A DNA stretch of 39,502 nucleotides from positions 1 through 39,502 of IMG/VR virus record IMGVR_UViG_3300044627_006044; one strand, given 5' to 3'. The notes below the pieces were generated by a model that ran no database searches, had not been told where the DNA came from, and saw only the letters and a program-made list of their open reading frames with translations. The stretch is from a virus. Of the stretch, positions 23,151 through 31,592 are shown one piece after another (position 1 is the stretch's first letter; each line of letters starts with the position of its first letter). Position numbers and translations under genes: made by a program.

Positions 23151-23299
23151 CAACTCGGTTCCGGAATGGGGGGGGCGGTTGTCTCGGGTGCCGGTGCCAG
23201 CTCGGGATCGGTTGGTCCCAGGATGCGTCCCGGCAGGGGATCGCAACCCGCCACCGCAACCGGATCGACTGTGTCAGGATCGTGGGTGTAGTGCGGCAT
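23150..23299 (-). CDS. Small acidic Pro-rich protein, 49 aa
   Basis: An ORF of 49 codons from ATG 23299: MPHYTHDPDTVDPVAVAGCD, ending in PPIPEPS, with its TGA overlapping the chaperone ATG (TGATG). The composition is acidic and Pro-rich, probably unstructured. It fills the gap between tail tube and chaperone, and coupling suggests it is translated. The function is unknown. Confidence 0.55.
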   Translation of the reverse strand: MPHYTHDPDTVDPVAVAGCDPLPGRILGPTDPELAPAPETTAPPIPEPS

Positions 23300-23306
23300 T
23301 TCAAAC

Positions 23307-24224
23307 TCACGTAATGGCGGAGGCAGTCGAGACAGTCAGCGGCAGCACCGAGTCGGTCCCGGCGATCGCGTGGATCCGCAGCGTGTCACTGACCAGGCTG
23401 GAGCGTTGGCCGGTGGTGTTCACCGGGTTGGCGACTCCGTTGAGCACGGTGAATTTGAGGTGCTCGGCAGTCGCGTTGGCGACCCGCGACGCCTTGTTGG
23501 CGTACTTCCGGCCGTAGAACACCAGCCCCGTGGTGCCGTTGAGGGTTGTTCCCCGCAGACCAATCGAGCTCCAGTTGACTTCCTGCAGGAACTGGATGGT
23601 CACGACGGGGGCCGACGACTCGATGCCGATAAACGTGTCGAACTCCTCCGACTCCCCCCCGGCTTGGATCATGTTGATCCCCGAATCCACCGTGATCGAC
23701 TGCACGGCGGGCAACGTGGTCCCGTTGAGCGACACGGGCCCGGCCCCGAAAAAAGTCCCTGCCGACAGCGTCGAGGGGACCGCGACCGACCCCCCGTAGA
23801 CGAACGGGTCGTTCGTCCCGTCAAACGCGGCCTGAATGCGGGCGGTGATCTCGGCCTGGCCGTTGTGCGGCAGCCGCAGACTGGTCCAGTACAGGCAGCT
23901 GGAGGCGATGTCGATTTTCTTGTGCGCGGTCGTCGCCCGGGCGGTGTTCCCTGTGACCGTGGCGGCCTTGAGGTACAGGCTGATCGTTCCCGCAGAAACT
24001 CCTGCCAACGTCACCGCCCCCAGCAGCACATCGAGCTGCGGGGTGGTGAATTCGACCATCGGTTTTTGGGCCTGATTGCCCGTGAACATCGGGCTCACGT
24101 GCCCCGCCGGACGCTCGGTGAAATTGCTGATCCCCGCGTCGATTGTGGCATTGCTCACCACGTCGATGTCGACGGTCGACGGCAGCCGGATTTTGTCGAG
24201 TTTGAACGGAGCGGTGATGGCCAT
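23307..24224 (-). CDS. Major tail (tube) protein
   Basis: A 305-aa protein. AITAPFKLDKIRLPSTVDID opens, followed by repeated beta strands rich in Thr, Gly, Val and Ala (GTISLYLKAATVTGNTARAT; VVTIQFLQEVNWSSIGLRG). AGGAACACC precedes the ATG. The position after head-tail completion genes and before chaperone and tape measure is that of the tail tube in siphophages. It is the highest-copy tail protein if correct. Assignment is by composition and order. Confidence 0.75.
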   Translation of the reverse strand: MAITAPFKLDKIRLPSTVDIDVVSNATIDAGISNFTERPAGHVSPMFTGNQAQKPMVEFTTPQLDVLLGAVTLAGVSAGTISLYLKAATVTGNTARATTAHKKIDIASSCLYWTSLRLPHNGQAEITARIQAAFDGTNDPFVYGGSVAVPSTLSAGTFFGAGPVSLNGTTLPAVQSITVDSGINMIQAGGESEEFDTFIGIESSAPVVTIQFLQEVNWSSIGLRGTTLNGTTGLVFYGRKYANKASRVANATAEHLKFTVLNGVANPVNTTGQRSSLVSDTLRIHAIAGTDSVLPLTVSTASAIT

Positions 24225-24245
24225 GGTGTTCCTGTGCGGGTCCTG

Positions 24246-24764
24246 TCAGGAGAGGCGGTCGTTGAGTTCCAGGGCGTTCTGCAGCCGGTCCGCCGCAAAC
24301 TGCCTGAGGTCGCGGGCATCCTCGGGATCCACGCGGGTGACTTCGTCGGGCTTGTTGGGCTGGCGGGTGATCACCTTCCGTTTGCCAGTCCGGGGATCGG
24401 TGTACGAGCCGAGTTTCGGGCGGTCGAAGTAGGACGGGGCAGTCATTCGCACCATCGCCCGTTTGCCGGTGCCGGTGATCTGCACCAGGTTGCGCAGGGC
24501 CCGCTGGCTCTGGCCAGTCAGCACGAGCAGCCGAAACCGTCCTTCCCCCGTGCCCGCGGTGGGCTTCACCTTTCGGAGGTAGAACTGGGTGCGGGGTGTG
24601 AGGCTGTATTTGCTCGCGTTCCGGGCGCCGAAGTGCCGGGGAAAAATCTCGCGGTGCCAGTGCTCGGCCGTGCGGCGGACCACCTCGCCGATCAATTTGG
24701 TGTAGGTCTGCTGCAGGCCGACCAAGCGCCGGCGGCCGGTGGTTTTTAGGTCGAGGATGATCAC
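24246..24764 (-). CDS. Tail completion protein (HK97 gp10-like position)
   Basis: A 172-aa protein with a GTG start overlapping the upstream stop (GTGA). The sequence is basic, with RRLVGLQQTYTKLIGEVVRR and the FYLRKV...RFRLLVLTGQSQRALRNLV core that resembles neck proteins which bind DNA or the tail tube. It is located between two small neck genes and the tail tube, as expected for tail completion. The family is not certain. Confidence 0.62.
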   Translation of the reverse strand: MIILDLKTTGRRRLVGLQQTYTKLIGEVVRRTAEHWHREIFPRHFGARNASKYSLTPRTQFYLRKVKPTAGTGEGRFRLLVLTGQSQRALRNLVQITGTGKRAMVRMTAPSYFDRPKLGSYTDPRTGKRKVITRQPNKPDEVTRVDPEDARDLRQFAADRLQNALELNDRLS

Positions 24765-25285
24765 TCGTCACCCCACCGGATTTGCCAGACTGACTCGAAG
24801 TCCATGCCGACCGCCGGTTGATCCTCGACGGGGGGCGGACCGAATTGCAGCAGGTTGCACTCGACGATCGTCAAGAATTCGTCCTGCCCCGCCAGCTCCA
24901 TCACGCTCTCGATGACCGCGGCGTGGGCGTCGAGGCCGTAGTGTTCGGCGGCCACGCCGTCCCCCTCGTACTCGGGGGGCGTGGCGGTGTTCAGGATCAG
25001 CAGCAGCGAGCCGTTGGGCCGCAGGTAGTTTTGCGCACCCCCGGCGACCAGCTTGTACTGCAGGTCTTGGGCGGCCTGAATCGAGGCCCACGGGGCAGGA
25101 ACGTCCGCCGGGACCTGTCGCAGAAACACCCCGCTGGGAGCGTCCACCGGCCAATGCACGGCACACCCGGCGGTGAGCGACTGCCACTGGGCCGACGCGG
25201 CCACCATGCGCGACAGCAACGCCGCCGCGTTTCGCGGGGCGCTGAACTGTTCGGGCAGTTGGATGGGGGCGGGGAGGGAGGTCAT
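24761..25285 (-). CDS. Neck/tail terminator-like protein
   Basis: A 174-aa protein, ATGA junction with the gene before. FLRQVPADVPAPWASIQAAQ and LLLILNTATPPEYEG, then the HAAVIESVMELAGQD helix and a strand-rich C-terminus, recall tail terminator proteins (YPLIVI-type fold). The name is suggested by order more than by sequence. Confidence 0.55.
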   Translation of the reverse strand: MTSLPAPIQLPEQFSAPRNAAALLSRMVAASAQWQSLTAGCAVHWPVDAPSGVFLRQVPADVPAPWASIQAAQDLQYKLVAGGAQNYLRPNGSLLLILNTATPPEYEGDGVAAEHYGLDAHAAVIESVMELAGQDEFLTIVECNLLQFGPPPVEDQPAVGMDFESVWQIRWGDE

Positions 25286-25665
25286 CGGGGTCGCTGTTTG
25301 TCACCAGCCCGCACGAGTTCAACACGGCGGAACACCAGGGTCGAAAACCCCTCGGCATTGTGTCGCAGCTCGACGAACGGGTGACGGGTGTCAGGGGGAT
25401 CCTCGGCCAGGCGGATCGCGTCCCCGGTCTGCGGGTCGGCGATCCCCGTGGCACTGTCGGAGGCACATTGCACCACCAGAGTCTGGCGGGTCTCGGTGCG
25501 GTACTGTTGAGGTTCGTCGCGTTCCATGCCGCGATCGACGACCGCCGTGACCGTGCGGGGTTTGCCCGGTTCGCTGCGGCGATAGTAGGTGATGTTTTCC
25601 GCAAATTCCGAAGAATTCAGGAAGACCGCGGTCACATCGGCGGTGAGTTCGTCACGGAACGACAT
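25282..25665 (-). CDS. Head-tail joining protein
   Basis: A 127-aa protein. FRDELTADVTAVFLNSSEFA is typical of the phage head-tail joining/stopper proteins that follow capsid genes (lambda FII-like). It has strands RTVTAVVDRGMERD and TLVVQCASDSATG and a C-terminal FVELRHNAEGFSTLVFRRVE. It is overlapped by the next gene (ATGA). It begins a new block after a terminator-like hairpin. Confidence 0.65.
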   Translation of the reverse strand: MSFRDELTADVTAVFLNSSEFAENITYYRRSEPGKPRTVTAVVDRGMERDEPQQYRTETRQTLVVQCASDSATGIADPQTGDAIRLAEDPPDTRHPFVELRHNAEGFSTLVFRRVELVRAGDKQRPR

Positions 25666-25678
25666 GGAGACTCACACA

Positions 25679-25745
25679 CAAAATCCGGCGGCGGTGCCCT
25701 GATGCGGGTGACACATCTGAGGAGTGGCGGACACCACCGCCGGAT
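25679..25745 (-). terminator. Probable rho-independent terminator after decoration gene
   Basis: Inverted repeat 25683-25696 with 25732-25745 (14 bp, one mismatch), loop 35 nt, followed on the minus strand by ATTTTGTGTG. It would reduce transcription from the capsid genes into the neck and tail genes. Confidence 0.5.
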
Positions 25746-25757
25746 GCGGACAGAAAC

Positions 25758-26435
25758 CTACGAGCCGTAGCTGTAGCGGGACTGCCAGCCAATCTGGGCA
25801 ATCGTGATCGCCGGAACGCCGGTGCCCGACGCCTTCTGCAGCTGGACGAACGGCTGGACGTTCTGGCCGGCGGTGATCCCGGTCATCGAAAACGTCTGGG
25901 CCCCGACCGGCTGACCTGCGATGAAAAAGCGAATGTCGCCGAGGCCCTTGCCGAAATCAATCTCGAATTTCTTGTAGGTCGAGCCCAACGTCTGGCCGGT
26001 CGGCTTGTCGTCGTTGTCGGTGACTCCGTCGTCGGTTTCGATCACGACATCCTCGAGATCGACGTTGCCGGCAATCCGGAACCAGGCATTGACGGCAACA
26101 CTGTCGAGCGTGTCATTCTGGGCCGACGCCACGCCCCAGGCAATCTGGGTGGTCGAATCGACTCCGGCCACCTTGCAGATGAACCAGACCCGCTGCAGCT
26201 GGGCCAGATCCAAAGGCAGGACGTCGTTCAAGTACATCGTCACAATCTCGGCTTCGCTGGTGCTGGCCAGCGTCAGGGCCATGGCCCCGCCGTCCTCGGT
26301 GACGCACAGATAGGTCGGGGCGCCCGACGCGCTGGTGTCTTTGACCGTCCAGCCATTAAAGCCGGGCGTGGTGGTCAACGCCTGCGCCCGGTCGAAGTGA
26401 TCCACTTTTTCAATCGTTCCCGCAGCAACCGACAT
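25758..26435 (-). CDS. Capsid decoration or accessory head protein
   Basis: A 225-aa protein. ATG 26435 has GGAG nine bases upstream; the TTG six bases before is rejected. Beta-rich and acidic with Thr/Gln (TYLCVTEDGGAMALTLASTS, LQRVWFICKVAGVDSTTQIA, FFIAGQPVGAQTFSM), it resembles a jelly-roll or lectin-like domain with no catalytic motif. It directly follows the capsid gene and lies between two terminator-like hairpins, so high-level separate expression is likely, as for a decoration protein. Confidence 0.6.
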   Translation of the reverse strand: MSVAAGTIEKVDHFDRAQALTTTPGFNGWTVKDTSASGAPTYLCVTEDGGAMALTLASTSEAEIVTMYLNDVLPLDLAQLQRVWFICKVAGVDSTTQIAWGVASAQNDTLDSVAVNAWFRIAGNVDLEDVVIETDDGVTDNDDKPTGQTLGSTYKKFEIDFGKGLGDIRFFIAGQPVGAQTFSMTGITAGQNVQPFVQLQKASGTGVPAITIAQIGWQSRYSYGS

Positions 26436-26465
26436 TTTCAAAACTCCGTGGAGTGTGCTGTTTGG

Positions 26466-26495
26466 AAAATCCCGGGGCGCTTAACACGCCCCGGG
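26466..26495 (-). terminator. Terminator hairpin after protease-capsid gene
   Basis: Perfect 9-bp stem (CCCGGGGCG with CGCCCCGGG), loop of 7 (CTTAACA), followed on the minus strand by ATTTTCC. It lies in the 104-bp gap between the capsid and decoration genes. Confidence 0.6.
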
Positions 26496-26539
26496 GAAAT
26501 GGTCTCTGTCACGCAACTGTCACGCTCTCAGGGTGACGA

Positions 26540-29167
26540 TCACGCCCCGTTGTTCTTGTACAACCCGCGGTAGTCGATCGCCTTGGCGGCAAAACATTGG
26601 TAGACCCGGAACGCGATGGCCAGGCGGTCAAACATCGTCTGCCGTTCGAACGCGGGGGTTTCCAGTCCCTGCAGGTAGGCGTACTCGACTGTGTCGACCG
26701 CCGTGTTGGAAGCGGCGAGGTACCAGGACGTGTCACTGCCACCCGTCGCAGCCGCCGACAACTCCACGTCGATGATCGGCGTGAGACCGTTCGACCAGAT
26801 GTTCGTGACGTTGGCGTTCGCGCTGGCGGGGTCGGTGGTGCTGTTGAGCACCTGCAGCACGGTCCCGCGAATCGCCGGAGGAGCCAGCACGTACCGGGGT
26901 TCCACCGCCACAAACACCGACGAGTTGAGGCCCGTTTGTTTGGCCATCAGGTTGTAGGCGACGTTGAGCGCCGCCACGCTGAACACCGTCCCCGTTCCAG
27001 TCAGGTTGTTCCGCCCGGCGGCAAACAAGGCGGTTCCATCCGACAACGCGGCGTTGTCCTTCAGGACTTGGTAGACGATGCGGTTTTGTTTCCGGCGCAT
27101 CGCCGCGCCCTGCTTGGCTGGGATGTCCGTCAGCGCCGCCAGCCGGTCATCGACCACGGTCTGCCACCCGATCGAAAACCGTTCGCCCCAGGTGGTCAGC
27201 GAATACGACTCGCGACCATCGACGAGTGCGGTCTCCTCGAAGGTGCCGTTCTCGGGGATCGCCTGCGGATCCGACAACTCACCGGCGATGACCTTGTGCA
27301 CCGGCTTGAAGTCCTGCAGGCTTTCGCCCTGCTTGGCCCACGCGGTGAAACTGGTGGCCTGCTCGGTGTACGACCGCCGCAGCATGACATTTGCCGCATC
27401 GAACAGCAGATTGCTGAACTGGGCCCGGCCGTTGTACGCGGCCCCCTCCGCGCGGAGAAACCCAAAGTCCGCGGGCTCGGCCCCCATCACGAGCCGGGCC
27501 ACGTCGGCATTCGCCAGCGTGTTGACGATGCGCGGATCAAAACCGGCGACAATCAACGACTGCCGGGCGAGATTCGGCAGACTCGCCAGATGGTGGTTCT
27601 GCCGACCAGGTCTCCAATCCACGAAGTCCTGCGCTCGCGGCGACCAGATCTGGTTGGGACGGTCCCCACCAAACGCCCGCTGCAGAATCGCATCGCGGGC
27701 CGCCGCTTGGAACCGGTCAACCTCCGCCTCACCCCCCTCAATCCGCAAACCTGCGGTGGGATTGGCGGCGACCGACCGCTGCTGGATCTGCGCGACGACT
27801 CCCTGGGTGGTCAGCGTGGCAGCCTGACCCGACAGCGACTGGATCACCTCCAGCTGGGCCGCCGCGTCGAGGTTGCTCACCCGCACCATGGCAATCGCGT
27901 CGGTCAACGGGACGGGCGCGGTGGCGCTCGGCTGGCTGGCGGGGGCCGCCACCGGGGCAACCACCGCCGCGACCTGCTGCGGGACGGCGGTCGAGCTGGT
28001 GGCGTAGGCCCGGACAGCGCCGATGGCCTCAACCTGGGCCTCAACCGACGCGGTGAGGTCGCAGTGGGCCAGGGCCAGCATCGTCTGCCGGGCGCTCTCG
28101 GCCTGATCGTGGGTGGCCCCGGCGCTGATCGCACCGGAGCGGATGAGGGCGGTCAGGATCGCGGGATCCATACGAAGACTCTCCAAAAAGGGAATTGCGG
28201 GGCGGGCGGGTGCCCCAGATGCGGTTGGCGAGACCCCACCCGGGGTGCCTGATCCGCCCAACAGTTCGGCCAGCACCTGATCCAGGGTGGCGATGCGGTC
28301 AATCATGCCGGCGGCGAGTGCCTCGCCGGCTGAGAGTGTGCGGCCTTGTCCGAAGTTCGCAGCGATGGCGGTCACGGGAAGGTTTCGCCCCGTCGCCAGC
28401 GCTTGCAGGAAAGTCTGGTGAAGTTCCGCGAGCCGGGCCTGCAGCCGGGCCGCGGCCTCAGCGGACAGCGGTTCGACGGAATTGAGTTCGGCCTTGTAAG
28501 CCACCGACCGGAAGACAGTCGTCTTGATGCCGTTTTGGGTGTCCGCCTGGCTGGTTTCTTGGTGGATCGCAAGCACGCCGACCGAGCCGACTTCCGCCGA
28601 GGGACTCGCGACGATTTCGGTGGCCGACGCGGCGATCCAGTACGCGGCCGACGCGGCCAGGTGGTTGGCCACGGCGATGACTCGCTTCGAGCCCCGCGCC
28701 TCGAGGATCTGGGCCGCCAGCTCGGGAATTCCCGCCACCGCACCGCCGGGGCTGTTGAGGTCCAGGACGATGGTGCCGACGTCGGGGTTGGCCACCGCCT
28801 CGCGGAAGGCCGTCGCGATTGCTTCCGAGGAAACAAACCCGCCCCCGCTGGCGTTCGCCGCGTCGATGCGGCGGGGAACAATCGTCCCCAGAATCGACAG
28901 CACCGCCACCGAGCCCCCCGCGGCGGTCGACTGCTGGGCCTGCGCGGAACGTGCCGGAAGCACCGCCAGTATCTCGGACGGCAAGACCGCGCGGTCCCGC
29001 AGCCCGTCCAGCCGCGCGGCAATCTCGTCGCCGGTGAACTCCAGCCCCGCCCGGCGCAGCGAGAGCACCTCACAAATCGCGTCGAGTCGGTCGGGGTCAA
29101 TCGCCCACAGATTGCCCACCGCCTGGGCGACCAGGCGGCGCATCGCGTGGCGTCGTTCAGCAGGCAT
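26540..29167 (-). CDS. Fused S49 head-maturation protease and major capsid protein
   Basis: An 875-aa protein. The protease part (about 80-300) has VLDLNSPGGAVAG, the nucleophile S173 in NHLAASAAYWIAAS, and lysine K225 in SVAYKAELN, which is the Ser-Lys dyad of the SppA/lambda gpC (S49) family. A long Ala/Gln linker (about 300-480) probably serves as scaffold. The capsid part (about 480-875) has FSNLLFDAANVMLRRSYTEQ, FKPVHKVIAGELSDPQAIP and NRIVYQVLKDNAALSDGTAL. A fusion like this occurs in some phages; the capsid would be released by self-cleavage. The start overlaps the portal stop (TGATG). Confidence 0.88.
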   Translation of the reverse strand: MPAERRHAMRRLVAQAVGNLWAIDPDRLDAICEVLSLRRAGLEFTGDEIAARLDGLRDRAVLPSEILAVLPARSAQAQQSTAAGGSVAVLSILGTIVPRRIDAANASGGGFVSSEAIATAFREAVANPDVGTIVLDLNSPGGAVAGIPELAAQILEARGSKRVIAVANHLAASAAYWIAASATEIVASPSAEVGSVGVLAIHQETSQADTQNGIKTTVFRSVAYKAELNSVEPLSAEAAARLQARLAELHQTFLQALATGRNLPVTAIAANFGQGRTLSAGEALAAGMIDRIATLDQVLAELLGGSGTPGGVSPTASGAPARPAIPFLESLRMDPAILTALIRSGAISAGATHDQAESARQTMLALAHCDLTASVEAQVEAIGAVRAYATSSTAVPQQVAAVVAPVAAPASQPSATAPVPLTDAIAMVRVSNLDAAAQLEVIQSLSGQAATLTTQGVVAQIQQRSVAANPTAGLRIEGGEAEVDRFQAAARDAILQRAFGGDRPNQIWSPRAQDFVDWRPGRQNHHLASLPNLARQSLIVAGFDPRIVNTLANADVARLVMGAEPADFGFLRAEGAAYNGRAQFSNLLFDAANVMLRRSYTEQATSFTAWAKQGESLQDFKPVHKVIAGELSDPQAIPENGTFEETALVDGRESYSLTTWGERFSIGWQTVVDDRLAALTDIPAKQGAAMRRKQNRIVYQVLKDNAALSDGTALFAAGRNNLTGTGTVFSVAALNVAYNLMAKQTGLNSSVFVAVEPRYVLAPPAIRGTVLQVLNSTTDPASANANVTNIWSNGLTPIIDVELSAAATGGSDTSWYLAASNTAVDTVEYAYLQGLETPAFERQTMFDRLAIAFRVYQCFAAKAIDYRGLYKNNGA

Positions 29168-30819
29168 CAGTCCTCTCCTGGGGCGTCGTCGGGGGGATCA
29201 ATCCCCGGCTGCCCGGCCGGGTCGTCGTTGGGGTTCGCGTCGTCGTCCTGCATGGCGATTCCTGCCATGTCGGCCGGGTCCCCGGCGGGGCCAAACAGCT
29301 CGAGTTCCAGGTCTCGCTGCCGCAGCACTTCCTCCCAGTCGGCACCCCGCGCGGCAATGATCTCCTCGCGCGTGATCGTTCCGTCCTGCAGCATGATCCG
29401 GTTGGCCTGGGCATCGTCCAGCGGGTTGACCGACGGCCACCCGGGGAACCTCCACCGCACATCCAGGAATTGATCCGGGTCCGCCAGGTACTGCTGGGCC
29501 GCGGGGAATCCCGGCCGACCGACCACGACCGCGCCCCGCACCCACAATTCCCAGACCCGGTTCAGGATCTGGGTCACCATCCATTCCTGCAGGAATCGAT
29601 AGGTCTGCCGGTCGCGGTTGGCAGCAGCTCTCGCGCTGCTGAAATTGACCCGGCTGTAATCGCGCGAGAGTTCGATCGCCGACAGGTCGACCCCCTGGGC
29701 GATCGATTGTTCAATCAACTGGATCCACGGCACGCTGTCCCCCTGCGGAACATTCGGGCCAATGGCTTGGATCTTGTCGCCCGGGCGGCCGTAGTAGACC
29801 GACCCCGGCGACAGCCGTTCCAGGCGGTTGCCGTCGGAATCGACCACAGCTGCCCCGTCGTCTTCCGCGAGAGTCGACACGATGTCGGGGGCATCCTCGC
29901 CGGAATTGACCATGTAGGCCCACTGGGCCTTCATGGAACTGGCGATCAACTCGGAGTCGAGGTACGACCCGAGGCGCTGGGTGGACAGCACAATCGGAGC
30001 CAGCAGGCTGATCCCGCGAACCTGGCCCCGCAGGGTCAACAGCGTGACGTACCGAGCCCGTCGGGCATCGATCCGGATGGGCGTCCCCTCCTCGCCGCCG
30101 ACGTCGTTGACTTGCTGGGGCTTGATCCAGTACGCGACGTGCCGTTTTGTCCGGCGGTCAAGTTCCACACCCCGGACAATCGGGTTACCTGTTTTGGGAG
30201 CCACCCACGCCCCGCTGGTCCAAGTGTCCTGCTCGTCGGCGATCCGTTCCTCGGGGACGATCTCGATGGCCAGCGGATGTCGGCGGCCGTCGCCCAGCGA
30301 CTCCTCGTTGAAAACGACTAGGCAACCGCCGCCGACAATCACCTCGCGGAGGATCTGGACCTGCAGCCCGTACAGGGTTTCCCGCTGGGCCAGATCGCAG
30401 TGGAAATCACTGCCCGGGACCACCCCGGCCCAGTGCTCCCATTCGTCCTCCCAGTCGCTGCGGAGCTGCGCGTCGTCGATCTGGGGCTTGGGGGTGATGC
30501 CATTGGCGACCACGTTCCGGAGGAACGCATTGATCGCCGAGACCGCCTTGGGGTTGTTGCGTTCCAGGTCGCGCACCCGCTCGCGAATCGTGCGGGCGTT
30601 GAGTTGGTGCAGGCGGTTGGGTCCAATTGTCCCCGGGTGCCAGTCCCCCGTCAGGCGACTTTGTCCGGCGGCATCGTAGCCCCCGCCGAACCAGCCTGGC
30701 TCCTCCCATGGCGTCGACGCGGTGGCGGCGACCTGCGCAGCCCGATCCGCCAAACGGTGTCGGCGTTCGAGGGCTCGCAGGAATCGGCGCGTCTGCGCCT
30801 CAGTGTCAGGACCGGGCAT
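29167..30819 (-). CDS. Portal protein, lambda family
   Basis: A 550-aa protein of usual length. SRLTGDWHPGTIGPNRLHQL, RDLERNNPKAVSAINAFLR and NVVANGITPKPQID form the conserved N-terminal block of the lambda gpB-like family (PF05136). IASSMKAQWAYMVNSGED and SRDYSRVNFSSARAAANRDR are further signatures; the acidic C-terminal tail (DDDANPNDDPAGQPG) is the typical flexible end. It forms the dodecameric DNA channel of the head. It starts a few bases after the stop of a small secreted protein. Confidence 0.93.
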   Translation of the reverse strand: MPGPDTEAQTRRFLRALERRHRLADRAAQVAATASTPWEEPGWFGGGYDAAGQSRLTGDWHPGTIGPNRLHQLNARTIRERVRDLERNNPKAVSAINAFLRNVVANGITPKPQIDDAQLRSDWEDEWEHWAGVVPGSDFHCDLAQRETLYGLQVQILREVIVGGGCLVVFNEESLGDGRRHPLAIEIVPEERIADEQDTWTSGAWVAPKTGNPIVRGVELDRRTKRHVAYWIKPQQVNDVGGEEGTPIRIDARRARYVTLLTLRGQVRGISLLAPIVLSTQRLGSYLDSELIASSMKAQWAYMVNSGEDAPDIVSTLAEDDGAAVVDSDGNRLERLSPGSVYYGRPGDKIQAIGPNVPQGDSVPWIQLIEQSIAQGVDLSAIELSRDYSRVNFSSARAAANRDRQTYRFLQEWMVTQILNRVWELWVRGAVVVGRPGFPAAQQYLADPDQFLDVRWRFPGWPSVNPLDDAQANRIMLQDGTITREEIIAARGADWEEVLRQRDLELELFGPAGDPADMAGIAMQDDDANPNDDPAGQPGIDPPDDAPGED

Positions 30820-30826
30820 TGTGGGA

Positions 30827-31081
30827 TCAGCGGGCGGGAATCACGCGGACAGTGACGGTCTGGCGAACGGTCTGGCCGGGAGCCAGGCGGACGACCCGGG
30901 GGGCCTGGGCGGACGCCGGGCAGTTGGTGCAGGCCGGGGCCTGCTGCACGGGGACCAACACCTGCTGGCACTGTCCATTCCGGCAGACGGTGGTTTGCCG
31001 ATAAACCACACCCGCGTGGGCAGGAATGACTGCGACGCACAACGCCACCACCAACGCCAAAGCAAACAGGGGGAAACGCAT
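30827..31081 (-). CDS. Small secreted Cys-containing protein, 84 aa
   Basis: It starts at ATG 31081 with AGGAG upstream, and has a clear signal peptide (RFPLFALALVVALCVAVIPA, then HAG). The mature part is about 60 aa with four Cys (CRNGQCQQ, CTNCPASA), probably two disulfides. An exported small protein in the middle of the packaging/head operon is unusual; it could act in superinfection exclusion or be a lipid/peptidoglycan-associated factor. Not recognised. Confidence 0.65.
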   Translation of the reverse strand: MRFPLFALALVVALCVAVIPAHAGVVYRQTTVCRNGQCQQVLVPVQQAPACTNCPASAQAPRVVRLAPGQTVRQTVTVRVIPAR

Positions 31082-31100
31082 CAACAAGCTCCTGGGAGGA

Positions 31101-31337
31101 TCATTTCCGGACAATGTGGCCGAGCCGCACCCGCCCGCCCCGCTGTTGCAGTGCAACCTCGCGATTGAGCACCGAGCGCAGCCGCTGCAGGGCGTCCAGA
31201 GTCGTCGCAAACTCGGCCCGCCGGACCCGGCGCCCGTCGGGGAGCTGGTATTCCTGGCAGTTCGTGTTGGCGAGCGACTCCAGCAGGCCCGCAATTGCGG
31301 CGTTCGTCGAGTCGAGCAGTTGGGAGGGGGTGGCCAT
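31101..31337 (-). CDS. gpW-like head-tail joining protein
   Basis: A 78-aa protein, start ATG 31337. QLLDSTNAAIAGLLESLANT followed by EYQLPDGRRVRRAEFATTL has the helix-beta hairpin-helix plan and the xYxxGxRxVxRAEL pattern of lambda gpW, which closes the packaged head. The order gpW-portal-protease-capsid is as in lambda. No good Shine-Dalgarno is seen; an in-frame ATG at 31376 is less likely. Confidence 0.68.
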   Translation of the reverse strand: MATPSQLLDSTNAAIAGLLESLANTNCQEYQLPDGRRVRRAEFATTLDALQRLRSVLNREVALQQRGGRVRLGHIVRK

Positions 31338-31512
31338 GCAGGATCCATACTGTACGGATGGCGGAAAAAAGCCCATCGCGGCCTACCAAACGCCAGTCAA
31401 TCACGGAATTCCGGGAAAAATCTGGATCCACGGAACTGGTGACCGGCAAGGACTTCCGTGGAATCACGGGGCGACACACGGACAAAACGCGGGGAATTTC
31501 CGTGTTTGTGCC
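31338..31512. promoter_or_regulatory. Divergent regulatory region with TTCCGTG/CACGGAA motifs
   Basis: A 175-bp stretch between the leftward gpW-like gene and the rightward promoter at 31513. It holds four copies of the half motif TTCCGTG or its complement CACGGAA: 31402-31408, 31429-31435, 31454-31460 and 31498-31504. The copy at 31454 is extended to a full palindrome. It may be a shared operator region; a leftward promoter for the head genes is expected here but not obvious. Confidence 0.45.
31454..31463. promoter_or_regulatory. Candidate operator, TTCCGTGGAA
   Basis: A 10-bp palindrome-like site 49 bp upstream of the -35 of promoter copy 1. Its reverse complement recurs at 31954-31963 at 48 bp from the -35 of promoter copy 2, so the position is conserved. 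Confidence 0.45.
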
Positions 31513-31540
31513 TTGTCAAACAGACGATATCGCTTATTAT
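31513..31540 (+). promoter_or_regulatory. Rightward promoter, copy 1
   Basis: TTGTCA (31513-31518) and TATTAT (31535-31540), 16-nt spacer that contains the palindrome CGATATCG (31525-31532). Six bases after the -10 begins a conserved mini-ORF. Another copy is found 0.5 kb downstream with the same -35 and start region. Confidence 0.6.
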
Positions 31541-31546
31541 TCAACC

Positions 31547-31570
31547 ATGTCAGACGCACAACGCGGATGA
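31547..31570 (+). CDS. Leader mini-ORF MSDAQRG
   Basis: ATG six bases after the -10, so the transcript may be leaderless or nearly so; seven codons and TGA. The first six residues are the same as in the second leader copy (32048). It could act as a regulatory leader peptide or as mere promoter sequence. Ends 22 bases before the first real gene. Confidence 0.3.
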   Translation: MSDAQRG

Positions 31571-31592
31571 CGCCAACCCGAGGAGATGAGTG

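Noticed and set aside
22443-23310. Upstream part of the frame that contains the -1 extension
   Set aside because: Only the part after the slippery site is protein-like; the earlier part is a shadow of the chaperone gene.
26597-28252. 551-codon plus-strand frame
   Set aside because: Antisense to the protease-capsid gene; Arg/His-rich shadow.
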